Shown here: positions 18,988-27,068 of the stretch, piece by piece | Numbering within the stretch: position 1 is the first letter of the stretch | Layout of the letters: each line of letters starts with the position of its first letter | DNA from: an uncultured Prochlorococcus sp. | Lineage (GTDB): Bacteria; Cyanobacteriota; Cyanobacteriia; PCC-6307; Cyanobiaceae | Direction: 5' to 3' | Length of the DNA stretch: 64,000 bases | Assembly: GCA_902612005.1 (NCBI GenBank) | Contig: CACMCA010000005.1 | Coordinates: forward strand, 1-64,000 | Notes under the pieces: generated by a model | Told to the model about the DNA's origin: nothing | The model's database searches: none | The model's input: the letters and a program-made list of their open reading frames with translations, nothing else | Translations under genes and position numbers: made by a program

Positions 18988-20400
18988 TTAGTAAATTTTG
19001 CTAAGTAAGTGGTCTTTTTCAAAAAAAGCATCAAGCGTATTTATAAAGTCATTCATGGCTTCTGTAGATCTTTCTTGATAGGCTTTATATCTTAATCTTT
19101 TATCTTTTATTCTTTTAGATAGTTCGGGAACCAAGCCAAATGAAGCGGGCATTGGTTGGAATTTATTCTTTTTCTGATTAGACAATATTTGATTTTTGTT
19201 GCTGATGAAATTTATTAGAGAACCAATCATTGATTCCCTTGGAAAACTTACTGGTTTTTTACCCTTAGCTAATAAGGATGCATTTATTCCTGCAAGCAAT
19301 CCTCCTGCTGCTGCTGCTGCATAACCTTCCGTCCCCGTTATTTGACCTGCAGCAAAAAGATTTTCTCTTTTCAAAAATTGCAATGTTGGCAAAAGTAATT
19401 TTGGTGATTCTAAAAAAGTATTTCTATGCATTACTCCAAAACGCACAAACTCAGCCTTTTCTAAACCAGGAATCATCCTAAATATTCTTTTTTGCTCTGA
19501 CCATTTGAGGTTAGTTTGAAAACCTACCATATTTAACAATTTCCCTTCTAAATCTTCTTTCCTTAATTGGACCACTGCGTAAGGTCTCTTTTTTAATCTA
19601 TTTCCCTTATCAAATAAATCTCCCCATTTTGGATTCCACAACCCGATAGATTTCAATGGCCCATATCTCATTGTATCAACTCCTCTTCTAGCAATTTCTT
19701 CAATTGGTAAGCAAGCTTCAAAGAAATTAGCTGATTCTTTCTCAAAGCCTTTTAAATTAGCTTGTTCCCCTTCTATTAGTTCATTTCTGAAATTAATGTA
19801 ATCATTTTTATCCATAGGGCAATTGAGATATGCCGGATCTCCTTTGTCGTATCTACTAGCTTTAAATACAATCTCTTGATCAATAGTATCTCCATAAATA
19901 ATAGGACTAGCAGCATCAAAAAAATGACATTCATCGATACCTGTAAAAGCTTGAATTTTGTAGGACAACTCATCAGCAGTTAGTGGTCCAGTTGCGAGGA
20001 TCGTTATATTTTCTTTGCTTGGCAGATCCAATTGCTCAAATCTCTTAATTTCTATTAAAGGATGATTAGATAAAGCTTCAGTCAAAGCAGTACTAAATTT
20101 AGATCTGTCAACCGCCAATGCACCTCCTGCTGGAACCGCAAATTTGTCTGCCGTTTGAATTATTAATGATTTAAAAATTCTAAGTTCTTTTTGCAATAAA
20201 CCAGCCGCTCTATCAGGACTTAGAGCTCCAAAACTATTACTACAAACCAATTCTCCAAATTCACTAGTATGATGCGCTGGAGTTGATTTGATTGGTCTCA
20301 TCTCAACTAATTTAACAGGTATGCCAGAATTTGCTACTTGCCATGCAGCTTCAGATCCTGCAAGACCAGCTCCAATAACTATTACTTCTTTATCTATCAA
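18988..20400 (-). CDS. trmFO: Folate/FAD-dependent tRNA (uracil-54) methyltransferase TrmFO
   Basis: Makes ribothymidine at position 54 of tRNAs using methylenetetrahydrofolate. FAD motif [16 protein letters not shown] at ~7-22; the family cysteine in [30 protein letters not shown] near 355. Length 470 is normal. The best start is TTG at 20400, since the FAD motif begins six residues in and no ATG precedes it in frame before a stop. psbY ends 6 bases upstream, so the two are probably one operon. Confidence 0.95.
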   Translation of the reverse strand: MIDKEVIVIGAGLAGSEAAWQVANSGIPVKLVEMRPIKSTPAHHTSEFGELVCSNSFGALSPDRAAGLLQKELRIFKSLIIQTADKFAVPAGGALAVDRSKFSTALTEALSNHPLIEIKRFEQLDLPSKENITILATGPLTADELSYKIQAFTGIDECHFFDAASPIIYGDTIDQEIVFKASRYDKGDPAYLNCPMDKNDYINFRNELIEGEQANLKGFEKESANFFEACLPIEEIARRGVDTMRYGPLKSIGLWNPKWGDLFDKGNRLKKRPYAVVQLRKEDLEGKLLNMVGFQTNLKWSEQKRIFRMIPGLEKAEFVRFGVMHRNTFLESPKLLLPTLQFLKRENLFAAGQITGTEGYAAAAAGGLLAGINASLLAKGKKPVSFPRESMIGSLINFISNKNQILSNQKKNKFQPMPASFGLVPELSKRIKDKRLRYKAYQERSTEAMNDFINTLDAFFEKDHLLSKIY

Positions 20401-20406
20401 ATTGGA

Positions 20407-20523
20407 TTAATCCTTACCCAAAAAGTCTCTATTGAATTGCTCTCTAGCTGGTTTTTGTATATTAAATACAACCCAAGCTAAAGCAGCGATTATGGGGGCA
20501 AAAACTACGATCGTTCTGAGCAT
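20407..20523 (-). CDS. psbY: Photosystem II protein Y (PsbY)
   Basis: A 38-residue single-span membrane protein at the edge of photosystem II near cytochrome b559. The translated minus-strand frame starts [20 protein letters not shown] (one membrane helix, residues ~4-22) and ends in the short charged tail NRDFLGKD. It matches the cyanobacterial PsbY pattern. It lies 6 bases before trmFO. Confidence 0.88.
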   Translation of the reverse strand: MLRTIVVFAPIIAALAWVVFNIQKPAREQFNRDFLGKD

Positions 20524-20700
20524 TTTAGAAATTATTTTATTTATTAAATCATTTTAACTTTTAACTGCAAATTTAGAGAGAAATTTTAATTTTTTATTTC
20601 ATAAGTTAAGAATTGTTTTTCTATTGTTCAACTTGAGATAAAAAGTTGTTTTTTTTACCTTAAAAAGGGATAATTTCAAATGTACTCAATTTTACAAAAT

Positions 20701-20772
20701 GGGTCGCTAGCTCAGCGGTAGAGCATCCGGCTTTTAACCGGCTGGTCCTGAGTTCGAATCTCAGGCGACCCA
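20701..20772 (+). tRNA. trnK: tRNA-Lys(TTT)
   Basis: Full cloverleaf: acceptor arms GGGTCGC (20701-20707) and GCGACCC (20765-20771), D-arm GCTC/GAGC, anticodon stem CCGGC/GCCGG around loop TTTTAAC with anticodon TTT, and T-loop TTCGAAT. The 3' CCA is not encoded. Isolated, on the plus strand. Confidence 0.97.
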
Positions 20773-21280
20773 CATTTTTTAAATTGAGTAAAATTTTGGA
20801 ATAATAGAGATATCCACCAAAAATTAACTAAAACCAAATTAAACCAACTAAATTTATATGTTGCCTTTTTAGATGATTCTTAAGATTTGTTGTTTGGAAC
20901 AAATTAAATTTGTGAGCAAAAAAAATAAATCAATATATTTGAGATCTCAAATGATTCTTAATATTTATAAGTCTTTAGATTAATCATGAATTATTAAGTA
21001 AGCGGATCAAATTTCAAAAAACATTACCCAACCTTATTTAATCGCAGAAAATATTGACATTACTTTTTTATGTAGAAACTCAAATTCAAATGAGAATTAC
21101 TTCAATAAAATCCTTAAAGAAATTATTTAAATAAACTGCATTAACACATTTATGTATCATTTTTGCTTTTTTTTGCTTTTTTTTTTAAAAAAATCTCAAA
21201 AAAAATTAAAAATAAAAAAAATACTTTACAAAGCTTCATAAATGCTGTTACAATTATACACAAATACATTTTTTTTTATC
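20773..21280. other. 508-base AT-rich gap before an hli gene
   Basis: No open frame over 20 codons that looks like a gene. It holds long T-runs near 21160-21190 and A-runs near 21190-21222. The hli promoter at the right end is listed separately. Nothing else was seen. Confidence 0.5.
21225..21266 (+). promoter_or_regulatory. hli promoter with partial HLR1 site
   Basis: TTTACA (21225-21230), an 18-base spacer and TACAAT (21249-21254) form a sigma-70 promoter. GTTACAAT at 21247-21254 is a perfect half of the HLR1 box, (G/T)TTACA(T/A)(T/A), which RpaB binds at high-light genes. The second half (TACACAAA) is poor. The same layout precedes the two other leading hli genes here. Confidence 0.5.
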
Positions 21281-21388
21281 ATGACTCCAGAAGCAGAACG
21301 TTTTAACGGCTGGGCAGCAATGCTAGGTTTTGTTGCAGCAGTAGGTGCATACGTAACCACAGGTCAAATAATCCCAGGATGGTTTTAA
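21281..21388 (+). CDS. hli: High-light-inducible protein, 35 aa
   Basis: One-helix member of the chlorophyll a/b-binding family that protects photosystems under high light or other stress. It reads MTPEAERFNGWAAMLGFVAA and ends GAYVTTGQIIPGWF; the family signature is ERFNGxxAMxGF (Glu and Asn bind chlorophyll) and the TGQxIPG tail is typical of the multicopy Prochlorococcus hli type. The protein is identical to the one encoded at 46855-46962, which suggests recent exchange or strong constraint. Confidence 0.95.
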   Translation: MTPEAERFNGWAAMLGFVAAVGAYVTTGQIIPGWF

Positions 21389-21672
21389 GATTTTTTAGAA
21401 ATTTATTAGTATTCTTCTAACAAACAGTTTTAATTAACCTCTCAAGATTCTTTAACCTTTTAAATTAAAGATAAGTTAACAATTGTATTTATTGAAAGCT
21501 CAAAAATCATACTTTTTGTTCAAAAAATAATTCATAGTTTTTCTATAATCTTAAATTAATTGTTGAAAACTAATACCAAACTATTTTTGTTAGTCTTTTA
21601 CTTACATTTATTATTCTAAAAAAACTTCGTCAAATTATCACAAGTTTACTTTGGTTTTTGAGTAACATCATA
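21389..21672. other. 284-base gap after the hli gene
   Basis: AT-rich with no credible open frame. The strong plus-strand terminator at 21682-21708 lies just beyond it and would end any transcript running through from the hli gene, which would give the hli message a long 3' untranslated tail or mark a separate small RNA. Confidence 0.4.
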
Positions 21673-21828
21673 CTAGATCTTAACCTTGATATCATCAAGG
21701 TTTTTTTTGTCTTTATCGATATTGTCTAAGCATGTTGAACATAAAAGATGACCCTTTTTAATCCAAAAAGTCTTAGTTGATCTCTCAATATCTTTTCTAC
21801 AAATTAAACACTTAAATATTGGTGACAT
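21673..21828 (-). CDS. Small zinc-ribbon-like protein, 51 aa
   Basis: The minus frame from ATG at 21828 reads MSPIFKCLICRKDIERSTKT, then a second pair CSTC near residues 30-33. Two CxxC knuckles (C7/C10 and C30/C33) 19 residues apart predict one zinc site. Lys/Asp-rich tail. Not a family I can name. Its last codons overlap a perfect hairpin and T-run read on the other strand (21682-21708). Confidence 0.6.
   Translation of the reverse strand: MSPIFKCLICRKDIERSTKTFWIKKGHLLCSTCLDNIDKDKKNLDDIKVKI
21682..21708 (+). terminator. Rho-independent terminator (plus strand)
   Basis: AACCTTGAT, loop ATC, ATCAAGGTT, then TTTTTT: a perfect 9-bp stem with a 3-base loop. It probably ends the hli transcript started near 21260, or an unannotated RNA. 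It lies inside the 3' end of the convergent zinc-ribbon gene. Confidence 0.75.
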
Positions 21829-21939
21829 TAAATTAATACAAGAATAAGTTTTTGTAGAATTTATTTATTTTTTTTTAATAGTTTTACTTATGAATATAAA
21901 TATAACAATACAATCAGTTCTTGCAAATTAATCTTTCAA

Positions 21940-22892
21940 AAAAAAAGACCTGCAATTAAGCAGGTCTTTTAATATGTAGTTTTTTTCTAAACTTATTATT
22001 TAGAAGTTTTTTAGAAACTAAAGCTTGTAGTTACAACTACACCTGTTTCATCCTCACCAGCAGTTTCAGTAATGAAAACACCAGGAGTAATAGTCATACC
22101 ATCATTTAGTGGATATGCGTATGAAAGTTCATACTGATAGTAATCATCAGCATCTGTAGCTGTTGAAGCCATTCCTAAACTTACTGATCCAGGACCTACT
22201 TCTTCGAATGTAAGACCTGCGAAAATTGCATCAGCATCATCGTCATCAGTTTCGTAACCAACACTTATAGAAGGGAAGCCTTCTGGGGCAACCATTGCTT
22301 GAAGACTCCAGTATGTAGTAGCTTCATCATCTGTGTAAGCAACTGAGAAACCATAGGTATCAGCTGTATAAGCAGCCTCTATACCAAAAGAACTAGCATC
22401 TTCTTCAGTGAAGAGACCATCTGTTTCATCAGTGTCACCAACACCACCAGCAGCACCACCAGCTAAGGTGAAGCCATTACCGAAGTCATATCCGATAGCA
22501 AAACCAGAGTCGCCAGAACCGCCAAGCTCGTTGGATCCACAGTCACCTAAAAGATCAGTGAATGCACTGTATGCACATGCTCCAGTGTTCATGTCGTCAG
22601 GTCCTACGCCATCACCAACAATCACTGTTGCTGATCCTAATGGGAATGTATAAGAAACTCCATCAAGTTCTAGAGCATCTGAAGTTCCGTCTCCACCCAT
22701 GATGTCATCAACAGATGTAACATCGGCGTTTCCACCAATAATTGCTACGTCAAGTGAATCTTCACCAGTAAATGATGTTGATAGATCAAGTGCAAAATCA
22801 TAAGTGAAAGTAGTAGCTTCACCTTCTGATCCATTTTCTACAGATCCTACATAAAAAGTAGATCCAAATGATGCAGATGTTGTTTCAGAAAA
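21940..22892. repeat. Long direct repeat, copy 1 (porin body and terminator)
   Basis: Matches 23206-24158 at a constant offset of 1266 bases. From 21975 to 22892 I found no difference by eye; three base changes lie at 21971-21974. It spans the terminator, the 3' untranslated region and the last ~295 codons of the porin gene, and stops abruptly at the codon for Glu in SFSET. This points to gene conversion or very recent duplication. Confidence 0.9.
21945..21968 (-). terminator. Terminator of the first porin gene
   Basis: AAGACCTGC, loop AATTAA, GCAGGTCTT, flanked by A-runs and T-runs, so it works on the minus strand for the porin message. An identical hairpin follows the second porin at 23211-23234. 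Confidence 0.85.
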
Positions 22893-23111
22893 TGAAGTCT
22901 CATCGAAAGACTCCTCAACAAGACCTTCCCCACCAGATAAAAGTACAGGTTTTTGATCTGAATTTGGTTTAAAAGAGTTTAAATCAAGATCAATTTCGTT
23001 TTGATTGTAGTTAGAAATAGTACCTAGATCAATCTCATTAGATTGTGCAGCTATAGGTGTTAATAAACCCAATAATGCTGGTGCTACCAGCAAGCTTTTA
23101 AAAAGCTTCAT
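22011..23111 (-). CDS. som: Outer-membrane porin (Som type), copy 1 with divergent N-terminus
   Basis: Beta-barrel channel of the cyanobacterial outer membrane. 366 residues: signal peptide (1-~22, MKLFKSLLVAPALLG, cut near AAQS), a unique segment (~25-70), then an Asp/Gly-rich barrel ending in the aromatic TSFSF expected for outer-membrane insertion. From SFSETTSASFGSTFYVG onward it is identical to the next porin. It lacks the VDGLEARL coiled-coil seen in its neighbour and usual near the start of such porins. A CAYSAFTDLLGDCG segment may form a disulfide. The leader contains a Yfr1 pairing site. Confidence 0.92.
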   Translation of the reverse strand: MKLFKSLLVAPALLGLLTPIAAQSNEIDLGTISNYNQNEIDLDLNSFKPNSDQKPVLLSGGEGLVEESFDETSFSETTSASFGSTFYVGSVENGSEGEATTFTYDFALDLSTSFTGEDSLDVAIIGGNADVTSVDDIMGGDGTSDALELDGVSYTFPLGSATVIVGDGVGPDDMNTGACAYSAFTDLLGDCGSNELGGSGDSGFAIGYDFGNGFTLAGGAAGGVGDTDETDGLFTEEDASSFGIEAAYTADTYGFSVAYTDDEATTYWSLQAMVAPEGFPSISVGYETDDDDADAIFAGLTFEEVGPGSVSLGMASTATDADDYYQYELSYAYPLNDGMTITPGVFITETAGEDETGVVVTTSFSF

Positions 23112-23115
23112 AAAT

Positions 23116-23124
23116 TCCTCACAC
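23116..23124 (-). promoter_or_regulatory. Yfr1 small-RNA pairing site over the ribosome binding site (porin 1)
   Basis: The leader reads GTGTGAGGA just before the start, complementary to the unpaired ACUCCUCACAC core of the cyanobacterial small RNA Yfr1. Published work in Prochlorococcus MED4 names two som porin messages as Yfr1 targets (recalled, not checked). The site covers the GAGG ribosome binding site, so pairing would block translation. Confidence 0.65.
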
Positions 23125-23205
23125 AGAATATCATTTGCATAATAACAAGGATCTAAGAAAAGATTAAGGGCATGTATGACAAATCCAACATAGGCACAAA
23201 ATAAA

Positions 23206-24158
23206 AAAAAAAGACCTGCAATTAAGCAGGTCTTTTGGTGTGTAGTTTTTTTCTAAACTTATTATTTAGAAGTTTTTTAGAAACTAAAGCTTGTAGTTAC
23301 AACTACACCTGTTTCATCCTCACCAGCAGTTTCAGTAATGAAAACACCAGGAGTAATAGTCATACCATCATTTAGTGGATATGCGTATGAAAGTTCATAC
23401 TGATAGTAATCATCAGCATCTGTAGCTGTTGAAGCCATTCCTAAACTTACTGATCCAGGACCTACTTCTTCGAATGTAAGACCTGCGAAAATTGCATCAG
23501 CATCATCGTCATCAGTTTCGTAACCAACACTTATAGAAGGGAAGCCTTCTGGGGCAACCATTGCTTGAAGACTCCAGTATGTAGTAGCTTCATCATCTGT
23601 GTAAGCAACTGAGAAACCATAGGTATCAGCTGTATAAGCAGCCTCTATACCAAAAGAACTAGCATCTTCTTCAGTGAAGAGACCATCTGTTTCATCAGTG
23701 TCACCAACACCACCAGCAGCACCACCAGCTAAGGTGAAGCCATTACCGAAGTCATATCCGATAGCAAAACCAGAGTCGCCAGAACCGCCAAGCTCGTTGG
23801 ATCCACAGTCACCTAAAAGATCAGTGAATGCACTGTATGCACATGCTCCAGTGTTCATGTCGTCAGGTCCTACGCCATCACCAACAATCACTGTTGCTGA
23901 TCCTAATGGGAATGTATAAGAAACTCCATCAAGTTCTAGAGCATCTGAAGTTCCGTCTCCACCCATGATGTCATCAACAGATGTAACATCGGCGTTTCCA
24001 CCAATAATTGCTACGTCAAGTGAATCTTCACCAGTAAATGATGTTGATAGATCAAGTGCAAAATCATAAGTGAAAGTAGTAGCTTCACCTTCTGATCCAT
24101 TTTCTACAGATCCTACATAAAAAGTAGATCCAAATGATGCAGATGTTGTTTCAGAAAA
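23206..24158. repeat. Long direct repeat, copy 2 (porin body and terminator)
   Basis: Second copy of the 953-base repeat described at 21940-22892, in the same orientation. The two copies are separated by about 313 bases holding the unique N-terminus, leader and promoter of copy 1. Confidence 0.9.
23211..23234 (-). terminator. Terminator of the second porin gene
   Basis: Same AAGACCTGC / GCAGGTCTT hairpin with AATTAA loop as at 21945-21968, with a T-run on the minus strand. It separates the two porin transcription units, so each should have its own promoter. Confidence 0.85.
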
Positions 24159-24335
24159 ACTACCGGCTTCAAAGTTGTTTAGTCTTGCTTCTAAACCGTC
24201 TACTCGACTGTTAGTGATAGCAAGTTCTTCAGCAGGGTTGAAGTCATTAATAGTAACTTCGTTTGCAGTAGCAGACATAGGCGCAAGTAAGCCTAAAGTC
24301 GCAGGTGCTACTAGCAAGCTTTTGAAAAGCTTCAT
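23277..24335 (-). CDS. som: Outer-membrane porin (Som type), copy 2
   Basis: 352 residues. The open frame extends to 24365, but ATG at 24335 gives the clean signal peptide MKLFKSLLVAPATLG (cut near ATA) and sits 5 bases from the Yfr1-site/GAGG ribosome binding site. After the signal comes a short coiled-coil segment (ELAITNSRVDGLEARLNNFE), the periplasmic part common in cyanobacterial porins, then the barrel shared with copy 1 and the terminal TSFSF. Only the first ~55 residues differ between the two copies. Confidence 0.93.
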   Translation of the reverse strand: MKLFKSLLVAPATLGLLAPMSATANEVTINDFNPAEELAITNSRVDGLEARLNNFEAGSFSETTSASFGSTFYVGSVENGSEGEATTFTYDFALDLSTSFTGEDSLDVAIIGGNADVTSVDDIMGGDGTSDALELDGVSYTFPLGSATVIVGDGVGPDDMNTGACAYSAFTDLLGDCGSNELGGSGDSGFAIGYDFGNGFTLAGGAAGGVGDTDETDGLFTEEDASSFGIEAAYTADTYGFSVAYTDDEATTYWSLQAMVAPEGFPSISVGYETDDDDADAIFAGLTFEEVGPGSVSLGMASTATDADDYYQYELSYAYPLNDGMTITPGVFITETAGEDETGVVVTTSFSF

Positions 24336-24340
24336 AAATT

Positions 24341-24349
24341 TCCTCACAC
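24341..24349 (-). promoter_or_regulatory. Yfr1 small-RNA pairing site over the ribosome binding site (porin 2)
   Basis: GTGTGAGGA lies 5 bases before the ATG, as in copy 1, and outside the long repeat. Keeping the same 9 bases in otherwise different leaders supports a real regulatory site. Confidence 0.65.
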
Positions 24350-24514
24350 GAAATTTAAAGTACACCTCAAGATAGTGTATTTAGGTATACAAAATCAAGT
24401 ATTAACGGCTACATTTTTCATATATTTGTGCCACTTTCTAAAGTTATACAATCAGTTTTTAATGCTAATCAAGTTTTTTTCTATATCTTTTATATAAGAA
24501 ATTGATTGGATAAA

Positions 24515-24679
24515 TTATATTTTTTTGGAAATTTTGAAAGAAACTTTTTCTGTTTTATATTTTTTCTTTTTTCTATTATCAACTGAATCAACATACCACC
24601 CAGAAGCCAACCTAGTATCTATTTCCTCGTAGCTTACTTTTTGATTTAATTTATTTAAGGATTTCTTTTTATAATCCAT
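24515..24679 (-). CDS. Basic hypothetical protein, 54 aa
   Basis: Minus frame from ATG at 24679, starting MDYKKKSLNKLNQKVSYEEI and continuing DTRLASGWYVDS, with a Lys-rich tail. No membrane segment. Codon use resembles real small genes of the region (varied, not low-complexity until the tail). No family recognised. Confidence 0.5.
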   Translation of the reverse strand: MDYKKKSLNKLNQKVSYEEIDTRLASGWYVDSVDNRKKKKYKTEKVSFKISKKI

Positions 24680-24910
24680 AAACTCTCATTAATTTAAATT
24701 GATAATAAAAAATATAGCATTTAAAGAGAATTTGAGCAGTAAATAAATTTATTTAAGAATTTTTTATTAGCATTATGATAATTATTTTCTTTTAGGATTT
24801 TATTTTCCTGAAATCTTTAGAAAAAAGAAAAAAAGACTTTAATTTCCCTCAACAGAAAAAATAATTAGTTATATTTCTAAAAAATTTAAACCTGAGGAGC
24901 ACAAGGTCAA

Positions 24911-25015
24911 ATGACTCATTTCAATTTATTTGTAAATTCTCTACCTAGAGATTTACTTGAATTTGCTTTTTTTATTGCAGTTGGTTTTACAGCAGGATCT
25001 ATAGGAATCATATAA
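24911..25015 (+). CDS. Single-span membrane microprotein, 34 aa (hli-associated family)
   Basis: Reads MTHFNLFVNSLPRDLLEFAF followed by a short hydrophobic span and TAGSIGII. It is a clear paralogue of the protein at 47294-47407: both have NSLP/NSVP, DLLEF, then a hydrophobic F-rich segment and TAG. The ribosome binding site GAGGAG lies 14 bases upstream of ATG. The other copy is inside an hli operon, so a thylakoid role is plausible but unproven. Confidence 0.65.
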   Translation: MTHFNLFVNSLPRDLLEFAFFIAVGFTAGSIGII

Positions 25016-25138
25016 GCCTATTCAACCCAACAATTTAATCCTATATCAAATCTAAAATCAAAATTTCGTAAATTTGTTAATTGTCAAAAAACATATTTCC
25101 AAATAATCTTCTTAACCTATTTTTACTACCATTATCTT

Positions 25139-25651
25139 TCAAAACGAAATGATTGACTGAACTGGGAAATCTAGTTTCGATCTTCCCCCCAATTTCTTCA
25201 ATTCAACAACGGTTATTAAGCCTAGAACTTTCTTCCCTTGATCTTGAAGCAACCTTGAGACACAATTTACAGTTCCTCCAGTAGCTAACAAGTCATCTAT
25301 GATTATAAAAGAATTGAATTTTTTTATGGAATTACTTTGTATTGAAAGAGAATTTTTTCCATATTCCAAATCATATTCTCTTGTTAATATTTGCCCTGGT
25401 AGTTTTCCGGGTTTTCGTGCAACAATCATAGGCTTAGATGATTCTAAAGCGACTGCAGAACCAAAAATAAATCCCCTCGCATCTATAGAAATTATTGCAT
25501 CAGCATTTTTTAAAAATTTGTTAGAAGACATTTTTAAAATTAGGTCTTGAAAAATATCTGGATTTTGAAGGATTTCAAGAACGTCCTTAAAATAAATCCC
25601 TTTTTTGGGAAAATCTTTATATGTGATAATCAAATCTTCTAATTTTTTCAT
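25139..25651 (-). CDS. apt: Adenine phosphoribosyltransferase
   Basis: Salvages adenine to AMP with PRPP. The 170-residue protein has the type I PRTase fold: N-terminal DFPKKGIYFKDV, SIDARGFIFGSAVAL, and the PRPP-binding loop FIIIDDLLATGGTV (~115-128). It ends normally. Isolated by a gap on each side; last core gene before the island. Confidence 0.95.
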   Translation of the reverse strand: MKKLEDLIITYKDFPKKGIYFKDVLEILQNPDIFQDLILKMSSNKFLKNADAIISIDARGFIFGSAVALESSKPMIVARKPGKLPGQILTREYDLEYGKNSLSIQSNSIKKFNSFIIIDDLLATGGTVNCVSRLLQDQGKKVLGLITVVELKKLGGRSKLDFPVQSIISF

Positions 25652-25828
25652 ACTTCAAATTCTCGAAAGCAATTCGAATGCATATCCTTATGGAATTCTA
25701 TTTATATTATAAATATGTCGTAATTTAATAAAATTTCAAAGCCAACTTATAAGTAATTTCTTGATTTGGATAAACTAATTTATAAAATTAATTAAACTGT
25801 TTTTTTGCTGAAAAATAATAACTAAAAT

Positions 25829-25957
25829 CATTTTCTAGCCTTGAAAATTATTTTTTATAAAAAATTTAGGAATTTAATCTTTATATAGATGCATGTTATG
25901 AACTAATATCTTTTGAGCGGGGCGTGGCGCAGTTTGGTAGCGCGGGTGACTTTGAGA
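25829..25957 (+). repeat. Duplicate of the tRNA-Pro promoter and 5' half
   Basis: Bases 25918-25957 match the first ~40 bases of tRNA-Pro (the first 30 differ at one position) and break off around the anticodon loop. The preceding ~90 bases match the region upstream of the intact tRNA-Pro (26794-26881) with ~80 % identity, including ATTTTTTATAAAAAATTTAG. So both promoter and 5' half were duplicated. The stop of the adjacent minus-strand membrane gene lies 12 bases after the break. Confidence 0.85.
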
Positions 25958-25968
25958 TAATTTTATAT

Positions 25969-26610
25969 CTAGGTAATAACAAGTCCTACTGCTCTTGAAA
26001 GAGTTAATCCAAAGATATCTAAAACTACAAACCCATTAAGAATTCGAATCATTCGGGCCACGTCTGTTTCACAAACACCATGCTCTGTCGTATCGCTAAC
26101 AACAATAGAAGCGGTTTTTGCAAAATAACTAAATGCAGTTGGCTTTTTATCAAAAGTAATCGCTTCTTTACCTTTGCCTATTCTTGATAAATGATTCAGT
26201 CTCCAGTACCACCATGAAAATCCTATCAATACTATTGGAACAAATAAAACTAATTCAACTAGAAGTAAAACTGGATCTTTAAGCGGTGAAACTAGAAGCA
26301 AATTCATCGATACAAGTTCCATAAACCATGCAAAGCTCAAAATTGTGCCATAGATATCACTAGCCAATCTTGATTCCTTACCCAAAAGTCCCCAAATTAT
26401 TAAACCAATAATAAAAATCAAAAATATAGCTCCTAGAGGATGTTCATAGTTAGTAAATGAATCCAAAATTAGATGTATATTTTCTAAAAGTTTTTTAACT
26501 GGGGAGTCTTCAACATCATCAAGGTTTAAATTCCTGTCAAAAGAGACTGAAAAGAAGAAAGCTACCGTGAGGATATATATCTCCAGTGGTTTAAAAATTC
26601 TTTTAACCAT
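25969..26610 (-). CDS. Polytopic membrane protein, 213 aa
   Basis: Not recognised. Four or five hydrophobic segments (~8-22, 58-78, 85-107, 112-135, and a weaker one near the C-terminus). A conserved-looking soluble piece carries SDTTEHGVCETDVARMIRILN, then GFVVLDIFGLTLSRA. It is the only gene between the tRNA-Pro half-copy and the intact tRNA-Pro, so it is probably the cargo of a ~965-base insertion at that tRNA. Confidence 0.7.
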   Translation of the reverse strand: MVKRIFKPLEIYILTVAFFFSVSFDRNLNLDDVEDSPVKKLLENIHLILDSFTNYEHPLGAIFLIFIIGLIIWGLLGKESRLASDIYGTILSFAWFMELVSMNLLLVSPLKDPVLLLVELVLFVPIVLIGFSWWYWRLNHLSRIGKGKEAITFDKKPTAFSYFAKTASIVVSDTTEHGVCETDVARMIRILNGFVVLDIFGLTLSRAVGLVIT

Positions 26611-26881
26611 TAAAAAAAATAATTACAATACTATAAATTAAGTTATCTAATAAAAAGATTAAATTAATACAGTTTAGAACCGCGACGTAAAAATTAAATT
26701 GCTTTATTTATTTATTAAGGCTTCACTAAAGTTACATATTTATTTCTGGCGACAAAACGCTCATTTCTCTAGAGACAAAAAAGCGGCAAAAATTATTTTC
26801 AAGCCTCAAAAGTGATTTTTTATAAAAAATTTAGCAATTTGGTCTTTTATAGATGTCTGTTATGAATTAAGATCTTATGAG

Positions 26882-26955
26882 CGGGGCGTGGCGCAGCTTG
26901 GTAGCGCGGGTGCTTTGGGAGCACTAGGTCGCAGGTTCGAATCCTGTCGCCCCGA
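26882..26955 (+). tRNA. trnP: tRNA-Pro(TGG)
   Basis: Acceptor CGGGGCG / CGCCCCG, D-arm GCGC/GCGC, anticodon stem GGTGC/GCACT around loop TTTGGGA (anticodon TGG), T-arm GCAGG TTCGAAT CCTGT. No encoded CCA. Flanked by its own half-copy on the left; a 3'-half copy lies at 54132. Confidence 0.97.
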
Positions 26956-27068
26956 TCAGTCATACCAACGGATTAGAAATAATATTGCTTGTCTCATATT
27001 GCGAAAGGGGAGCTAGAGGGGGAGCTAGAGTACAACCAAAGCGATCGTGGATTACTTTTCTAGTGCCT

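Noticed and set aside
20628-20656. CAACTT...AAGTTG hairpin with eight Ts
   Set aside because: Plus-strand terminator shape, but the stem is weak and AT-rich and no plus-strand gene ends here.
22408-22653. 81-residue open frame antisense to porin 1, repeated identically at 23674-23919
   Set aside because: It is a mirror of the Asp/Gly-rich porin codons; its exact repetition only reflects the duplicated porin DNA.
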